Below, one piece after another: positions 1 to 8,974 of a stretch of DNA of 64,000 nucleotides (positions are counted from its first letter, which is position 1; every line of letters begins with the position of its first letter). Source of the stretch: JANNSX01 sp963741525 (lineage in GTDB: Bacteria > Pseudomonadota > Alphaproteobacteria > Rhizobiales > Hyphomicrobiaceae); NCBI GenBank assembly GCA_963741525.1, contig CAVUIW010000020.1:248001-312000 (forward strand), given 5' to 3'. The translations under genes were made by a program, and so were the position numbers. The notes under the pieces are model-generated. The model saw only the letters and a program-made list of their open reading frames with translations. It did no database searches and was not told where the DNA came from.

Positions 1-618
1 GAGCGGCTGCTGTGGGCGAGCTTCAACTCGATCTGGATCGCCGTCGTCAATGCGTTCATCGCCACCACGCTCGGCACGCTCGCGGCCTACGCCTTCGCGC
101 GCTACGAGTGGCGCGGCAAGAAACTGATGCAGCTGCTGCTCTTCCCACCGATCACCATTCCCTGGCTCATCATCGGAACGTCGATGCTCATCTTCTTCTT
201 CTGGACCGGAATCGGCAAAGGTCTGCATGCGATCCTGCTCGGCCACGTGGCGTTGTCGTTGCCCTACGTCATCGTCGTCGTCGGGGCGCGGCTGCAGTCG
301 CTCGATCCCACACTTCCCGAAGCCGCTGCCACCACGGGAGCGACACCGTTTCAGGTGTTCCGCCGCATCACGCTACCGCTGATGGCGCCAGGCGTCGTCG
401 CCGCCGCGCTCTTTGCCTTCGCGGTCTCCTTCGACCAGTTCGTCATCTCGTACTTCCTGGCCGCACCCGGCACCTCGACGCTGCCGGTCGAGATCTACAC
501 CGCCATCCGCAAGGGCTTCACGCCGGAGATCAACGCCATCTCCACCATCATCATCCTCGTCTCGATGGGCCTCGTGCTGCTGGTGGCGCGGAACTACAAA
601 TTTGGCGGAGATCGCTGA
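1..618 (+). CDS. ABC transporter permease, PotC type (5' truncated by window edge)
   Basis: Inner-membrane permease of a spermidine/putrescine/opine-type importer. The frame is open from the first base, so the N-terminus lies outside the window. The visible part is several hydrophobic segments and the EAA loop (about residues 104-123, EAAATTGATPFQVFRRITLP), which docks on the ATPase. The gene stops at 616-618 and the ATPase ATG follows one base later, so the two are translationally coupled. The substrate cannot be read from the sequence. The amide- and amino-acid-type hydrolases downstream suggest an N-containing compatible solute or polyamine-like compound (inference). Confidence 0.9.
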   Translation, partial: ERLLWASFNSIWIAVVNAFIATTLGTLAAYAFARYEWRGKKLMQLLLFPPITIPWLIIGTSMLIFFFWTGIGKGLHAILLGHVALSLPYVIVVVGARLQSLDPTLPEAAATTGATPFQVFRRITLPLMAPGVVAAALFAFAVSFDQFVISYFLAAPGTSTLPVEIYTAIRKGFTPEINAISTIIILVSMGLVLLVARNYKFGGDR

Positions 619-619
619 A

Positions 620-1672
620 ATGGCCCGCGTCGATGCCGAGAACGTCAGCAAGCACTACGGTACCGTGGCGGCGCTCGACGGCGTCACCATCCACTTCACG
701 GACGGGGAATTCTTCGGCCTGCTCGGACCCTCGGGCAGCGGCAAGACCACGCTGCTCAGGATGATCGCGGGCTTCATCGATCCCGACACCGGCTCGATCG
801 CCTTCGACGGCGAGCGCATCGACACCGTGCCGGTGCACCGGCGCGGCATCGGCATGGTGTTTCAGAGCTATGCGCTGTTTCCGCATATGACGGTTCGCGA
901 CAACATTTCCTTCGGGCTCGATGTGCGAGGCACGCCGAAATCCGAGGTCGACGGCAAGGTCGAGGAGATGCTCGATCTCGTGCAGCTCGTGGGGTACGGC
1001 GAGCGAAAGCCGCGCCAACTCTCAGGCGGCCAGCAGCAGCGCGTGGCACTGGCCCGAGCGCTCATAACCAGTCCGCGCGTGCTCCTCCTCGACGAGCCGC
1101 TGGGCGCGCTCGACCGGCGGCTTCGCCAGGAGATGCAGGTCGAACTCAAGGAAATCCAGCGGCGGATTGGCATCACGACGATTTTCGTCACTCACGACCA
1201 AGAGGAGGCGCTCACCCTCTCCGACCGCATCGCCATCATCGATCACGGCAAGCTCACGCAGATCGGCAAACCCGAGGCCGTTTACGAGAAGCCAGACAAC
1301 GTGTTCGCGGCGCGGTTCCTGGGTGATGCCAATGTTTTTTCCGGCAAGGCCGAGGGGGGCGGCGTCAGGCTCGCGACGGGTGAACTGATCAAGACAGCGA
1401 CGGGCAACGCGGCAACCGCCATCGTTCGCCCGGAGAAACTCGACGTCATGGCCGCCGGAACCGAGGTCGCCGCCGATCGCAACCGGATCGCCGGCGAGGT
1501 CGTGCAATCCATATTCTCCGGCGCGAGCGTCACCTACCGCATCCGCACGAACGCACTCGGAACCGAGCCGCTGCTCGTTTTCGCGCAGAACCGGTCGGCG
1601 GCGCCGTTTGCGAGGGGCACACAGGTGACCGTTTCCTGGTCGCCGGCCGATACTGTGGCGGTCGCAACATGA
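620..1672 (+). CDS. ABC transporter ATP-binding protein, PotA type
   Basis: Cytoplasmic ATPase (350 aa) that energises import through the upstream permease. Walker A is GPSGSGKTT at residues 37-45, the Q-loop is near 82, the signature is LSGGQQQ at 134-140, Walker B is VLLLDEP at 154-160, and the H-loop is FVTHDQEE. The C-terminal third resembles a TOBE regulatory domain, as in PotA/FbpC-type ATPases, and the length is typical. A longer frame is open upstream but overlaps the permease. ATG 620 is chosen because it starts the conserved N-terminus and is one base from the permease stop. It ends in an ATGA overlap with the next gene, so this is one operon. Confidence 0.93.
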   Translation: MARVDAENVSKHYGTVAALDGVTIHFTDGEFFGLLGPSGSGKTTLLRMIAGFIDPDTGSIAFDGERIDTVPVHRRGIGMVFQSYALFPHMTVRDNISFGLDVRGTPKSEVDGKVEEMLDLVQLVGYGERKPRQLSGGQQQRVALARALITSPRVLLLDEPLGALDRRLRQEMQVELKEIQRRIGITTIFVTHDQEEALTLSDRIAIIDHGKLTQIGKPEAVYEKPDNVFAARFLGDANVFSGKAEGGGVRLATGELIKTATGNAATAIVRPEKLDVMAAGTEVAADRNRIAGEVVQSIFSGASVTYRIRTNALGTEPLLVFAQNRSAAPFARGTQVTVSWSPADTVAVAT

Positions 1673-2280
1673 AAGCGCGCGCACTTCCCTTCGGGTCCCT
1701 CGGCCGCGAGGCGGTTCACCTCTGCATCGACATGCAGCGCCTGTTCTCCGAGAAAACCGATTGGCACACGCCGGGCGTCGCCGAAGTGACGCCGCCGATC
1801 GTCCGCATCGCCCAGCACGCGCCGGAGCGCGCAATCTACACGCGCTTTCGCGCACCCCGACAGATCGAGCATGCCAAGGGTCAGTGGCGGACCTATTACG
1901 AGCGCTGGCAGAGCGTGCTTGCCGACCGGAACGACGAGGATCTCTACGATCTCGTGCCGGAGCTTCGTCCCTTCGTGCCGCCGGGGCAGACGCTCGACAA
2001 ACTCGGCTTCTCGGCCTTCGATGCGCCGGAGCTCGAGCCTATGCTCGCCAAGCTCGACGCGAAAACGCTCATCCTCACCGGGGTCGAGACCGACGTCTGC
2101 GTGCTCTCGACCTTGTTCGGCGCCATCGATCGTGGCTATCGCATCGTGCTCGTCGAGGACGCCATCGCCTCCAGCGATCCAGCCTCGCACGCGGCAACCC
2201 TTGCCCATGTCATCCCCCGCTTCGATCGCCAGGTCGAGGTGACCGATACCCAATCACTCCTCCAACAGTGGCAGCCATGA
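1669..2280 (+). CDS. isochorismatase-family cysteine hydrolase
   Basis: Soluble cysteine hydrolase of the isochorismatase/nicotinamidase superfamily (203 aa). The expected triad is visible: Asp21 (CIDMQ), Lys111 (DKLGFSAF) and Cys144 (TDVCVLST). The cis-peptide region precedes Cys144 (TGVETDVC). Members hydrolyse amides, carbamoyl groups or isochorismate, and the family alone does not fix the substrate. It overlaps the ATPase by ATGA and the next gene by four bases, so translation is coupled. With the amidohydrolase-type enzymes further down, a role in breaking down the imported compound is likely but inferred. Confidence 0.85.
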   Translation: MKARALPFGSLGREAVHLCIDMQRLFSEKTDWHTPGVAEVTPPIVRIAQHAPERAIYTRFRAPRQIEHAKGQWRTYYERWQSVLADRNDEDLYDLVPELRPFVPPGQTLDKLGFSAFDAPELEPMLAKLDAKTLILTGVETDVCVLSTLFGAIDRGYRIVLVEDAIASSDPASHAATLAHVIPRFDRQVEVTDTQSLLQQWQP

Positions 2281-4529
2281 CGAACGTCCTCGAAACGCCC
2301 AGCGTCGCTGTCTCCCGCGCCTGGAACACCTGGGCCGCCGACAACTACCTCGAAATGATCTTCAAGCCGCTCGGCATCCGCGTGACGCCCATCGTCTACT
2401 CGGCGGCCATCTCGACGGCGCGCACGATCGGTCCGGGCGCCGAGGTGGTGCTTGGCCCGCACGCCACCGACGGCTCGCATGTCGAGATCGCTTTCGACCA
2501 TGCCGGCACGAAGCTCGACTGGCTCTGGCATCGCGGCAGCGACCCTTACGCGCTCGAAGGCTCCTGGCGCACGACGGCGCACGGCGAATGGGGCTTGCGG
2601 TTCTGGGTCGTGCTCGCACTCTCCTGCGACCAGGGCGATCAGTGGCTCTACGATCCCGTCACCGGGATCGCGAGCCTGATGCACGGGCCGCGCACGGTGT
2701 CACTCAAGGCCGAACGGGCGCCGCTGCTCGTGACGGGACATGAATCGATCGCGGCACTCGCCGATGAATACAAGACCAAGGGCTACTGGTATCTCGACAG
2801 CCGCGCCGAGACGGCACCCGTACTGGCGCTGCGCTTCAATCTCGAAGAAGCACCCGAGAACCGCTTCGCGATCACTATCGCCGACCGTCCGGATTTGACC
2901 CGCACGCGCGTCATGGAGGCGCTCGAGAAACCGGCCGCGCTTCCCGAGAAGCCGGCCGGGCCCGCGCAACAGGCGCTGCGTGCCGTCCGCGACATCGTCG
3001 GCTGGAACACGGTGTGGGATGGCGTCAATCATCGCCCCTACACGACCTGCAGCCGCAACTGGGATCTGAAGAAATTCGGCGGCTTCGGCTTCTGGCTCAA
3101 CGACACGGCGATTAACGCGCTGCTCGCCTCGCTGTTCGATCCCGAGCAGGCGCGCGAAAATTTGGCCGTCGTGCTCTACGGCCGCACGCCCGAGGGCAAT
3201 CTCCCCTGCCTCATCACCGGCAACGATGCCTGGGTCGACCGCACACAGGCGCCACTCGTCTCCTTCATCACCTGGCAACTCTATCAGCGCACCGGCGCGA
3301 TCGCCTTGTTGGATGAAGCCTATCCGGTTCTCGCCGGCAACAATGCCTGGCTCCGCCGTGTGCGCGATGGCAACGGCAACGGTCTGCTGGAGTATGGCTC
3401 TTCGCCCGTGGGCATGGGCCTCTATCTCGGCACCAAGCTCGCGGCGAAGGACGAGTCCTTCATGGACAACTCGCCGATGCACGACGAGGCGCGCTGGAAT
3501 GAGCCCTCCCGCACGCTCGACAGCGAGGATGTGGGATTGAATTGCTTCGCCGCGCTCGATTGCGAGATGCTGGCGATGATGGCCGATGCGCTCGGACGGC
3601 GCGAGGACGCGAGCCAGCACCGCAAGGATGCCGAGCGCTTGCAGAAACTCATCGGCAATGAGCTTTGGGACGGCAAGCGCAAGATTTTCGCCAACCGCCT
3701 CTGGTCGGGAAAATTCGTCGAGAGCCTGACGCCGACGTCTTTCATGCCCATGCTGGCGGGAGCCGCGAGCAAGGAGCAGATCGCGCATCTCCTCACCCAT
3801 ATCGACGATCCCAAGGCCTTTGGCGGCGAGTGGGTCATCCCCTCCGTCGCCAAGAACGATCCGGCGGCGAAGGACAACGTCTACTGGCGCGGCCGCATCT
3901 GGCCCATTCTCTGCTGGCTGACCTGGCATGGCTTGCACCGCGCGGGCGAGGCTGCGGTCGCCGATCGCTTCGCCGCCAAGACGCGCACCCTCTTCGCGAA
4001 GTCCTGGGACAAGCTCCGCCTCGCGCCGGAGAACTACAACGCGCTCACCGGCGAGGGCCTCGACCAGCTCGACACCGATCCGTTCTACAGCTGGACGGGG
4101 CTTCTGCCGCTGATGACGGTTTCGGAGACGCTGGATGTCTCGCCGTTTGAGGGTGTCTCCATCGGCCTCGACGGCGGCGATATCGATCTCGGGCCTGTCT
4201 GCACGGCGCTCGGGCGGGTGTCCGTCCGACGCCGCGATGGCGTGACCGCGTTGATCCGGCACGGCGAGACGATGATCGAGGTCAAGTCGCATGGCCGTCT
4301 TTCCGGGCTGGAGCTCGGCCGACACCAGATCGCCGCAACGCTGCCCGCATCGCGCACGGGAGACGACTGGCTACGGCTCCCAGCCGTCGGCCGCAGCCGC
4401 GTCCTCGCGGCTTTCGTCGATGGCGATTCCGTCGTGCCAGTCGCCAGCGGCATCGGCACGGAGATCCGGCTCGGCACTTCGGTATCACCACGGCAGATCC
4501 AAATCCTCCTCGGCCCGCCTTCCGCGTAA
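2277..4529 (+). CDS. MGH1-like / GH63-trehalase-type glycoside hydrolase
   Basis: Protein of 750 aa with a beta-rich N-terminal part (about 1-230) and an (alpha/alpha)6-barrel part (about 240-630) like MGH1 mannosylglycerate hydrolase, GH63 and trehalase. Diagnostic stretches include GGFGFWLNDT, a conserved acidic/aromatic segment NDAWVDRTQAP, and YWRGRIWPILCWL near the C-terminal side of the barrel. No signal peptide is obvious, so it probably acts on imported glucosyl- or mannosyl-linked solutes in the cytoplasm. ATG 2277 overlaps the hydrolase stop. The frame is open further upstream, but that part is antisense-free coding for the hydrolase in another frame. The exact sugar substrate is unknown. 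Confidence 0.8.
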   Translation: MTNVLETPSVAVSRAWNTWAADNYLEMIFKPLGIRVTPIVYSAAISTARTIGPGAEVVLGPHATDGSHVEIAFDHAGTKLDWLWHRGSDPYALEGSWRTTAHGEWGLRFWVVLALSCDQGDQWLYDPVTGIASLMHGPRTVSLKAERAPLLVTGHESIAALADEYKTKGYWYLDSRAETAPVLALRFNLEEAPENRFAITIADRPDLTRTRVMEALEKPAALPEKPAGPAQQALRAVRDIVGWNTVWDGVNHRPYTTCSRNWDLKKFGGFGFWLNDTAINALLASLFDPEQARENLAVVLYGRTPEGNLPCLITGNDAWVDRTQAPLVSFITWQLYQRTGAIALLDEAYPVLAGNNAWLRRVRDGNGNGLLEYGSSPVGMGLYLGTKLAAKDESFMDNSPMHDEARWNEPSRTLDSEDVGLNCFAALDCEMLAMMADALGRREDASQHRKDAERLQKLIGNELWDGKRKIFANRLWSGKFVESLTPTSFMPMLAGAASKEQIAHLLTHIDDPKAFGGEWVIPSVAKNDPAAKDNVYWRGRIWPILCWLTWHGLHRAGEAAVADRFAAKTRTLFAKSWDKLRLAPENYNALTGEGLDQLDTDPFYSWTGLLPLMTVSETLDVSPFEGVSIGLDGGDIDLGPVCTALGRVSVRRRDGVTALIRHGETMIEVKSHGRLSGLELGRHQIAATLPASRTGDDWLRLPAVGRSRVLAAFVDGDSVVPVASGIGTEIRLGTSVSPRQIQILLGPPSA

Positions 4530-4632
4530 CGCTGCCCTGCGGCCACCGAGCGTTGACTTGGGCGTGCGGACCGGATCGAATTCGCGCAGCTGCCGGGGCC
4601 CGCCCGGCCCTCACGCCGGAGCCCGCAACCCC

Positions 4633-5808
4633 ATGGTCCCACTTCCGTTTTCCAAGGACGAATACCGCCAGCGCTTGCGCAAGGTGCGCGATCAGATGGC
4701 CCGGCGCGGCATCGATCTGCTGGTCGTCACCGATGTCGCCAACCAGTACTATCTCACTGCCTATGACGGCTGGTCCTTCTACACGCCGCAGATCGTGCTG
4801 GTGCCGATCGAGGACGAGGAACCCTACTGGCTCGGACGCGGCATCGACGCGACCGGCGGGCGGCTGACGGTGTGGATGAACCCGGACAACTCCGTCGGCT
4901 TTCCCGATCACTACGTGCAGCAGAACGATCGCCACCCGATGGATTGGATGGCCGATTGGATCAGGGCCAAGGGCTGGGGCTCACGCCGCATCGGCATCGA
5001 GACGGAGAGCTACTACTACTCGCCGCGCGCGCATGCCCATTTCGTCAAGGGCCTGCCAAACGCGATCATCACCGAGGCGAACCTGCTCGTCTCCTGGATC
5101 CGCGCGGTCAAGTCGCCGGCCGAGATCGAGTACATGCGCAGGGCCGCTCGGCTTGTGGAGGCGGCGACCAAGGTGGCCCAGGAGATCATCGCTCCCGGCG
5201 TGCGGGAATGCGATTCGGTCGCCGCCATCTATCAGGCACAGATCGCGAGCCAGGACGGCTGGGCGGGCGATATCACCTCGCTGCCACCAACCATCCTGGC
5301 CGGCGAGAACGCCACCGCCGCACACATGCTCTGGACCGACCGGAAGTACGAAAAGGACGAGACGGTCGCGACCGAGCTTGCCGGCGCCTGCCGCCACTAC
5401 ACCTCGGGCCTCGCGCGTACGATGCACCTCGGCAAGCCTCCGAAGAAGCTCAAGGACACCACGAAGGCCGTGCTCGAAGGCATGGACGCAGTGCTCGACA
5501 TGATGAAGCCCGGCGTCACCGGCGAGGATGTCGAGCTCGCCTTCCGCACGACGATCGCGAAGTACGGCCTCAAGAAGGAGAGCCGCTGCGGCTACTCGCT
5601 GGGCATCGGCTATCCGCCCGACTGGGGCGAGCACACGATCAGCTTGCGTCCCGGCGACAAGAGCGTGCTGGAACCCGGCAACGTTATCCACGTCATGCTC
5701 GGCATGTGGTTCGACACCTGGGGCATGGAGGTGAGCGAGACCGTGCTTCTGACCCCCAAGGGCAACGAGTGCCTGACGAACTTTCCGAGGGATGTGTTTT
5801 ACAAGTAA
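4633..5808 (+). CDS. M24 family protein, ectoine-hydrolase (DoeA/EutD)-like
   Basis: Creatinase/prolidase-fold protein (391 aa). It strongly resembles ectoine hydrolase, with an N-terminal creatinase domain (YDGWSFYTPQIVLVP, FPDHYVQ..DRHPMD) and a pita-bread C-terminal domain (YPPDWGEHTISLRPGD, GMEVSETVLLT). The M24 metal ligands are mostly absent: the usual DxG...D site reads ELAGACRHYTSG. This matches metal-independent relatives such as DoeA and creatinase rather than a metallopeptidase. ATG 4633 begins the conserved N-terminus; the open frame upstream is non-homologous. An ectoine-like cyclic amidine or creatine-like substrate is an inference. Confidence 0.85.
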   Translation: MVPLPFSKDEYRQRLRKVRDQMARRGIDLLVVTDVANQYYLTAYDGWSFYTPQIVLVPIEDEEPYWLGRGIDATGGRLTVWMNPDNSVGFPDHYVQQNDRHPMDWMADWIRAKGWGSRRIGIETESYYYSPRAHAHFVKGLPNAIITEANLLVSWIRAVKSPAEIEYMRRAARLVEAATKVAQEIIAPGVRECDSVAAIYQAQIASQDGWAGDITSLPPTILAGENATAAHMLWTDRKYEKDETVATELAGACRHYTSGLARTMHLGKPPKKLKDTTKAVLEGMDAVLDMMKPGVTGEDVELAFRTTIAKYGLKKESRCGYSLGIGYPPDWGEHTISLRPGDKSVLEPGNVIHVMLGMWFDTWGMEVSETVLLTPKGNECLTNFPRDVFYK

Positions 5809-5938
5809 GGGTGCGTCGAACGCTGCGGTGGAATTGTAGAGACGACCGGCGATCGCCCTTCTTGGCGCGCACGACAAGACGATCGAAGAGGAGCGACCAC
5901 CAGCCGCCCCTAAAAAGCTACGGCATCGGAACCCCACC

Positions 5939-7105
5939 ATGACCATCCATCCCCTCGATCCCGAGATCTCCCGCGAGATGATCGATCTGCGCCGTCATCT
6001 CCATCGCCGTCCGGAACTGTCGAACGAGGAGCACGAGACACAGCAGATCATCCGCGCGGCGCTCGAAGCTGCCGGCTTTGGAAACGTGCAGGACATCGCA
6101 GGCACTGGGCTCATGCTCGACATCGTCGGACAAGGTGGACCCTCGAACCGCAAGATCGCCATCCGTGCTGATATCGATGCGCTCCCGATCGAGGAGACGA
6201 GTGGGGAGGCCTTCACGTCGGAAAAGCCCGGCCTCATGCATGCCTGCGGGCACGATGCGCACACAGCGATGGTCTTCGCGACGGCTCTGGAATTGCAGAA
6301 ACAGAGGGACCGTTTCCGCGGCACCGTGCGGCTGATCTTCCAGCCGGCCGAGGAGGCTGATCCACTCGGCGGAAAGCGCGTCGTCGAGGCGGGCCTCATC
6401 GACGATGTCGACGGTGTCATCGGCATTCACGTCGATCCCGGTCTGGAAACCGGCTGCATCGCGGTTGCTCCCGGCACCTACACGCTCGCCTGCGATACAT
6501 TCGACATCGTCGTCACCGGCAAGGGCTCGCATGCGGCGATGCCGGAACAGGGGGTGGACGCACTCGCGGCAGCGGTGACGATCGCCCAACAGCTCGGCCA
6601 GATCGTCACGCGCGAGCGCAACGCCTATGCGCCGTTGGTCGTTGCGGTAACGGCGCTGCATGCCGGCACCGCGCACAACATCCTGCCCGGCCGCGCGACG
6701 ATGATGGGCACCATAAGGTCGGGGAGCGAAGAGACGCGCCAGCTCGCACACCGCCGCATCAAGGAAATTGCCGAAGCCGCGGCGTTGATGCATCGCGCGA
6801 CCGTCGACGTGAAGTGCGTGCGGGGCGACGTCGCGGTCGTCAACGATCCGGAAATGGTGGACCTCATCCGCGAGGCCGGCGCGGCGACGGGCGGCGAGGT
6901 GCTCAATCTCCCCGGCTGGACGCCAGGCGATGATTTCGGGTTCTACTCGGAGAAGAAGCCCGGCGTGTACTTCCGGCTCGGCATCCGCAACGAGTCGCTC
7001 GGCTCGGTGCATCCGCTGCACCATCCCTCCTTCCGGCTGGACGAGGCGGCGATGCCGCTGGGGGCCGGAACGCTCACGGCGGCCGCACTGAAGTTCCTGG
7101 AGTAG
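5939..7105 (+). CDS. M20D-family amidohydrolase (N-acyl amino acid hydrolase)
   Basis: Cytoplasmic metal-dependent amidohydrolase (388 aa) of the hippuricase/IAA-amino-acid hydrolase type, which removes acyl groups from N-acylated amino acids. Metal and catalytic residues are visible: Cys103 and His105 (HACGHDAH), the Glu pair 138-139 (PAEEAD), His164 (GIHVDP) and the C-terminal HHPSFRLDE histidine. The length is typical. It is separated from the M24 gene by 130 bp but runs in the same direction. In ectoine breakdown the hydrolase product N-acetyl-diaminobutyrate must be deacetylated, and this enzyme could play that role. Known DoeB enzymes belong to a different (M14-like) family, so the pairing here is an inference. 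Confidence 0.88.
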   Translation: MTIHPLDPEISREMIDLRRHLHRRPELSNEEHETQQIIRAALEAAGFGNVQDIAGTGLMLDIVGQGGPSNRKIAIRADIDALPIEETSGEAFTSEKPGLMHACGHDAHTAMVFATALELQKQRDRFRGTVRLIFQPAEEADPLGGKRVVEAGLIDDVDGVIGIHVDPGLETGCIAVAPGTYTLACDTFDIVVTGKGSHAAMPEQGVDALAAAVTIAQQLGQIVTRERNAYAPLVVAVTALHAGTAHNILPGRATMMGTIRSGSEETRQLAHRRIKEIAEAAALMHRATVDVKCVRGDVAVVNDPEMVDLIREAGAATGGEVLNLPGWTPGDDFGFYSEKKPGVYFRLGIRNESLGSVHPLHHPSFRLDEAAMPLGAGTLTAAALKFLE

Positions 7106-7211
7106 CTAGCTAGGGCCGGAGCGAACGCGCCCGGCCGTGACGGCTCAGGCGAAGGTAGCGTCCGTTGCTTGCCTTCGGCAGCCACCCCCGCTACAAAACC
7201 GTCCGCTGTCC

Positions 7212-7301
7212 GGAGAGGTGGCAGAGTGGTCGAATGCACCGCACTCGAAATGCGGCGTGCTCGCAAGGGTACCGGGGGTTCGAATCCCTCCCTCTCCGCC
7301 A
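7212..7301 (+). tRNA. tRNA-Ser(CGA)
   Basis: Class II tRNA of 90 nt with the CCA encoded. Acceptor arm 7212-7218 pairs with 7291-7297, discriminator G is 7298, and CCA is 7299-7301. The anticodon stem is 7239-7243/7251-7255, with a 7-nt loop carrying CGA at 7246-7248. A long variable arm follows, then the GGTTCGAATCC T-arm. Its 3' end points at the integrase gene 200 bp downstream, the classic attachment-site arrangement. Confidence 0.96.
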
Positions 7302-7498
7302 GATTGCCTGTGAGCATGGTGGCGCATTGGCGAACATCGAGTGCCAAGAAATCCTTCAATCAGCTGATTTATAAAAGAAAAACGGCGCTCCTGCGATTGG
7401 CAACTTGCGCATAGCAGCGCATTGCGAATCGCCTTGTCGCGACGTGTCTTGTGGGGTAATTTGTGGGGGAGATTCGTTGTCGCGCAGGGCGCCCAGCT

Positions 7499-8716
7499 AT
7501 GCCAGATCGCAATGCTCAGGGATTGAACCGACTGTCGGCCGCGGCTGTCAGAAGCATCGGCAAACCCGGCTGGCACGCCGACGGTGGAGGCCTCTACTTG
7601 GAGGTCGATACGAACGGACGAAAGCGTTGGGCGATGCGCATCATGGTGAGCGGCCGACGCCGGGACTTTGGCCTCGGACCACTGCACAAAGTCTCCCTCC
7701 AGGAGGCTCGCGAGCAAGCCGCACACTATCGATCCATGGCGTATCGCGGCCTTGATCCGGCGGCCGAAAAACGTCGGGAGAAAAAAACGGAGAGCGTGGA
7801 CCAATCACCGACTTTCGAGCAGATCGCTCAACAGGTTCACCTGCAAAGACGGGCTGGCTGGAGCAACGGCAAGCATGTGGACCAGTGGATCAACACACTT
7901 CGCGACCATGTGTTTCCCACCATTGGCGCGAAGCCCATCAGTGCCATCGGAACGCCAGAGATCGTCCAGGTCCTTGCTCCAATCTGGTTGACCAAGCCAG
8001 AGACCGCGAAGCGTGTGAAGCAGCGGCTCACCATCATTCTCGATTGGGCGCGTGCGGCAGGCCTGCGAGCGGGTGATAATCCTGTCCACCTCATCGGCGA
8101 TGCATTGCCGAGACACAAGCGCGAGCAGCGGCATCACGCAGCACTCCCTTATGCGGACGTACCGGTATTCGTTGCCGCCCTCAGAACCGGTGCGGCAGAG
8201 CCGATCACGAAGCTGGCCTTCGAGTTCCTGATCCTGACGGCCACGCGGACCATCGAAGTGCGAAAGGCGCTCTGGATTGAGATCGATCGGAAGAGCCGCA
8301 CGTGGACCATTCCCGGAGATGACGAAGCAAGTGGCCGCCGCATGAAGTCGGGTCGTGATCATGTCGTCCCGCTGTCGGGAAGGGCACTTGATGTCTTGGC
8401 AGAAGCACGTGCCCTCGCTGGGGAGGGCAAGCTGATCTTTCCCGATACCCAGTCAGGTCGTGCTCTGTCTGAGAACCGGTTCCTCAGTGCGAGGGATGCG
8501 CTGGGCTATAAGGACAAGTGCACACCACACGGCTTCCGATCGAGCTTTCGGGATTGGGCTGCTGAGGAGACGACCTTCCCGGCCGAGGTCGCCGAGATGG
8601 CGCTGGCGCATGCGATCAAGAGCAAGACCGAGGCGGCCTATCGGCGTGGACAGCTGCTGGCGAAGCGAGCTGAACTCATGGAAGCCTGGTCTCGCTATGC
8701 TACGCCACGCGCCTAA
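7499..8716 (+). CDS. tyrosine-type site-specific integrase (DUF4102/P4-like)
   Basis: Integrase of 405 aa. The N-terminal DUF4102-like segment (GWHADGGGLYLEVD...KRWAMRIMVSGRRRDFGLG) is followed by a SAM-like core-binding domain and the catalytic domain. Catalytic residues visible are an Arg in TATRTIEVR (about 246-252), HGFRSSFRDW (about 344-353), LAHAIKSKT and Tyr381 (AAYRRG). ATG 7499 is preferred over an in-frame GTG at 7463, since homologous sequence starts near NRLSAAAV. It sits just 3' of tRNA-Ser and reads away from it, so it very probably inserts an island at that tRNA. Confidence 0.9.
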   Translation: MPDRNAQGLNRLSAAAVRSIGKPGWHADGGGLYLEVDTNGRKRWAMRIMVSGRRRDFGLGPLHKVSLQEAREQAAHYRSMAYRGLDPAAEKRREKKTESVDQSPTFEQIAQQVHLQRRAGWSNGKHVDQWINTLRDHVFPTIGAKPISAIGTPEIVQVLAPIWLTKPETAKRVKQRLTIILDWARAAGLRAGDNPVHLIGDALPRHKREQRHHAALPYADVPVFVAALRTGAAEPITKLAFEFLILTATRTIEVRKALWIEIDRKSRTWTIPGDDEASGRRMKSGRDHVVPLSGRALDVLAEARALAGEGKLIFPDTQSGRALSENRFLSARDALGYKDKCTPHGFRSSFRDWAAEETTFPAEVAEMALAHAIKSKTEAAYRRGQLLAKRAELMEAWSRYATPRA

Positions 8717-8855
8717 GCTGCTGCTTGGCTGTTCGCGCAGCGCGCAGGTCCAACAACCGGGCCGACTTGACATTCAGTTGATGCATGGTCTGGTTCGATC
8801 TATATCCTTTATTTGTCGTGTGTAATTATTGTGTTTATATGTATATATAGAATAG

Positions 8856-8953
8856 TGACATAATGTCAGTATATATCTGACATTTTGGCATGAAGCACCG
8901 ACAAGATGTCGGCTTCATCACGGCCATGTCAGGGAGCCTGACATTTTGTCAGG
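8856..8953. repeat. cluster of TGACA/TGTCA inverted repeats
   Basis: AT-rich DNA after the integrase carries several inverted repeats with a TGACA core. TGACATAATGTCA (8856-8868) is perfect. A TGAAGC..CGACA/TGTCGGCTTCA hairpin spans 8891-8916 with a 2-base bulge. Three 7-bp arms follow at 8927-8933, 8937-8943 and 8947-8953 (TGTCAGG, CCTGACA, TGTCAGG), so the middle arm can pair with either neighbour. The cluster lies between the 3' ends of convergent genes. It could hold protein-binding sites (integrase arm sites, a partition or replication site) or a bidirectional terminator. Confidence 0.7.
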
Positions 8954-8974
8954 GTGACCGCCGGTGGGGAAGCG

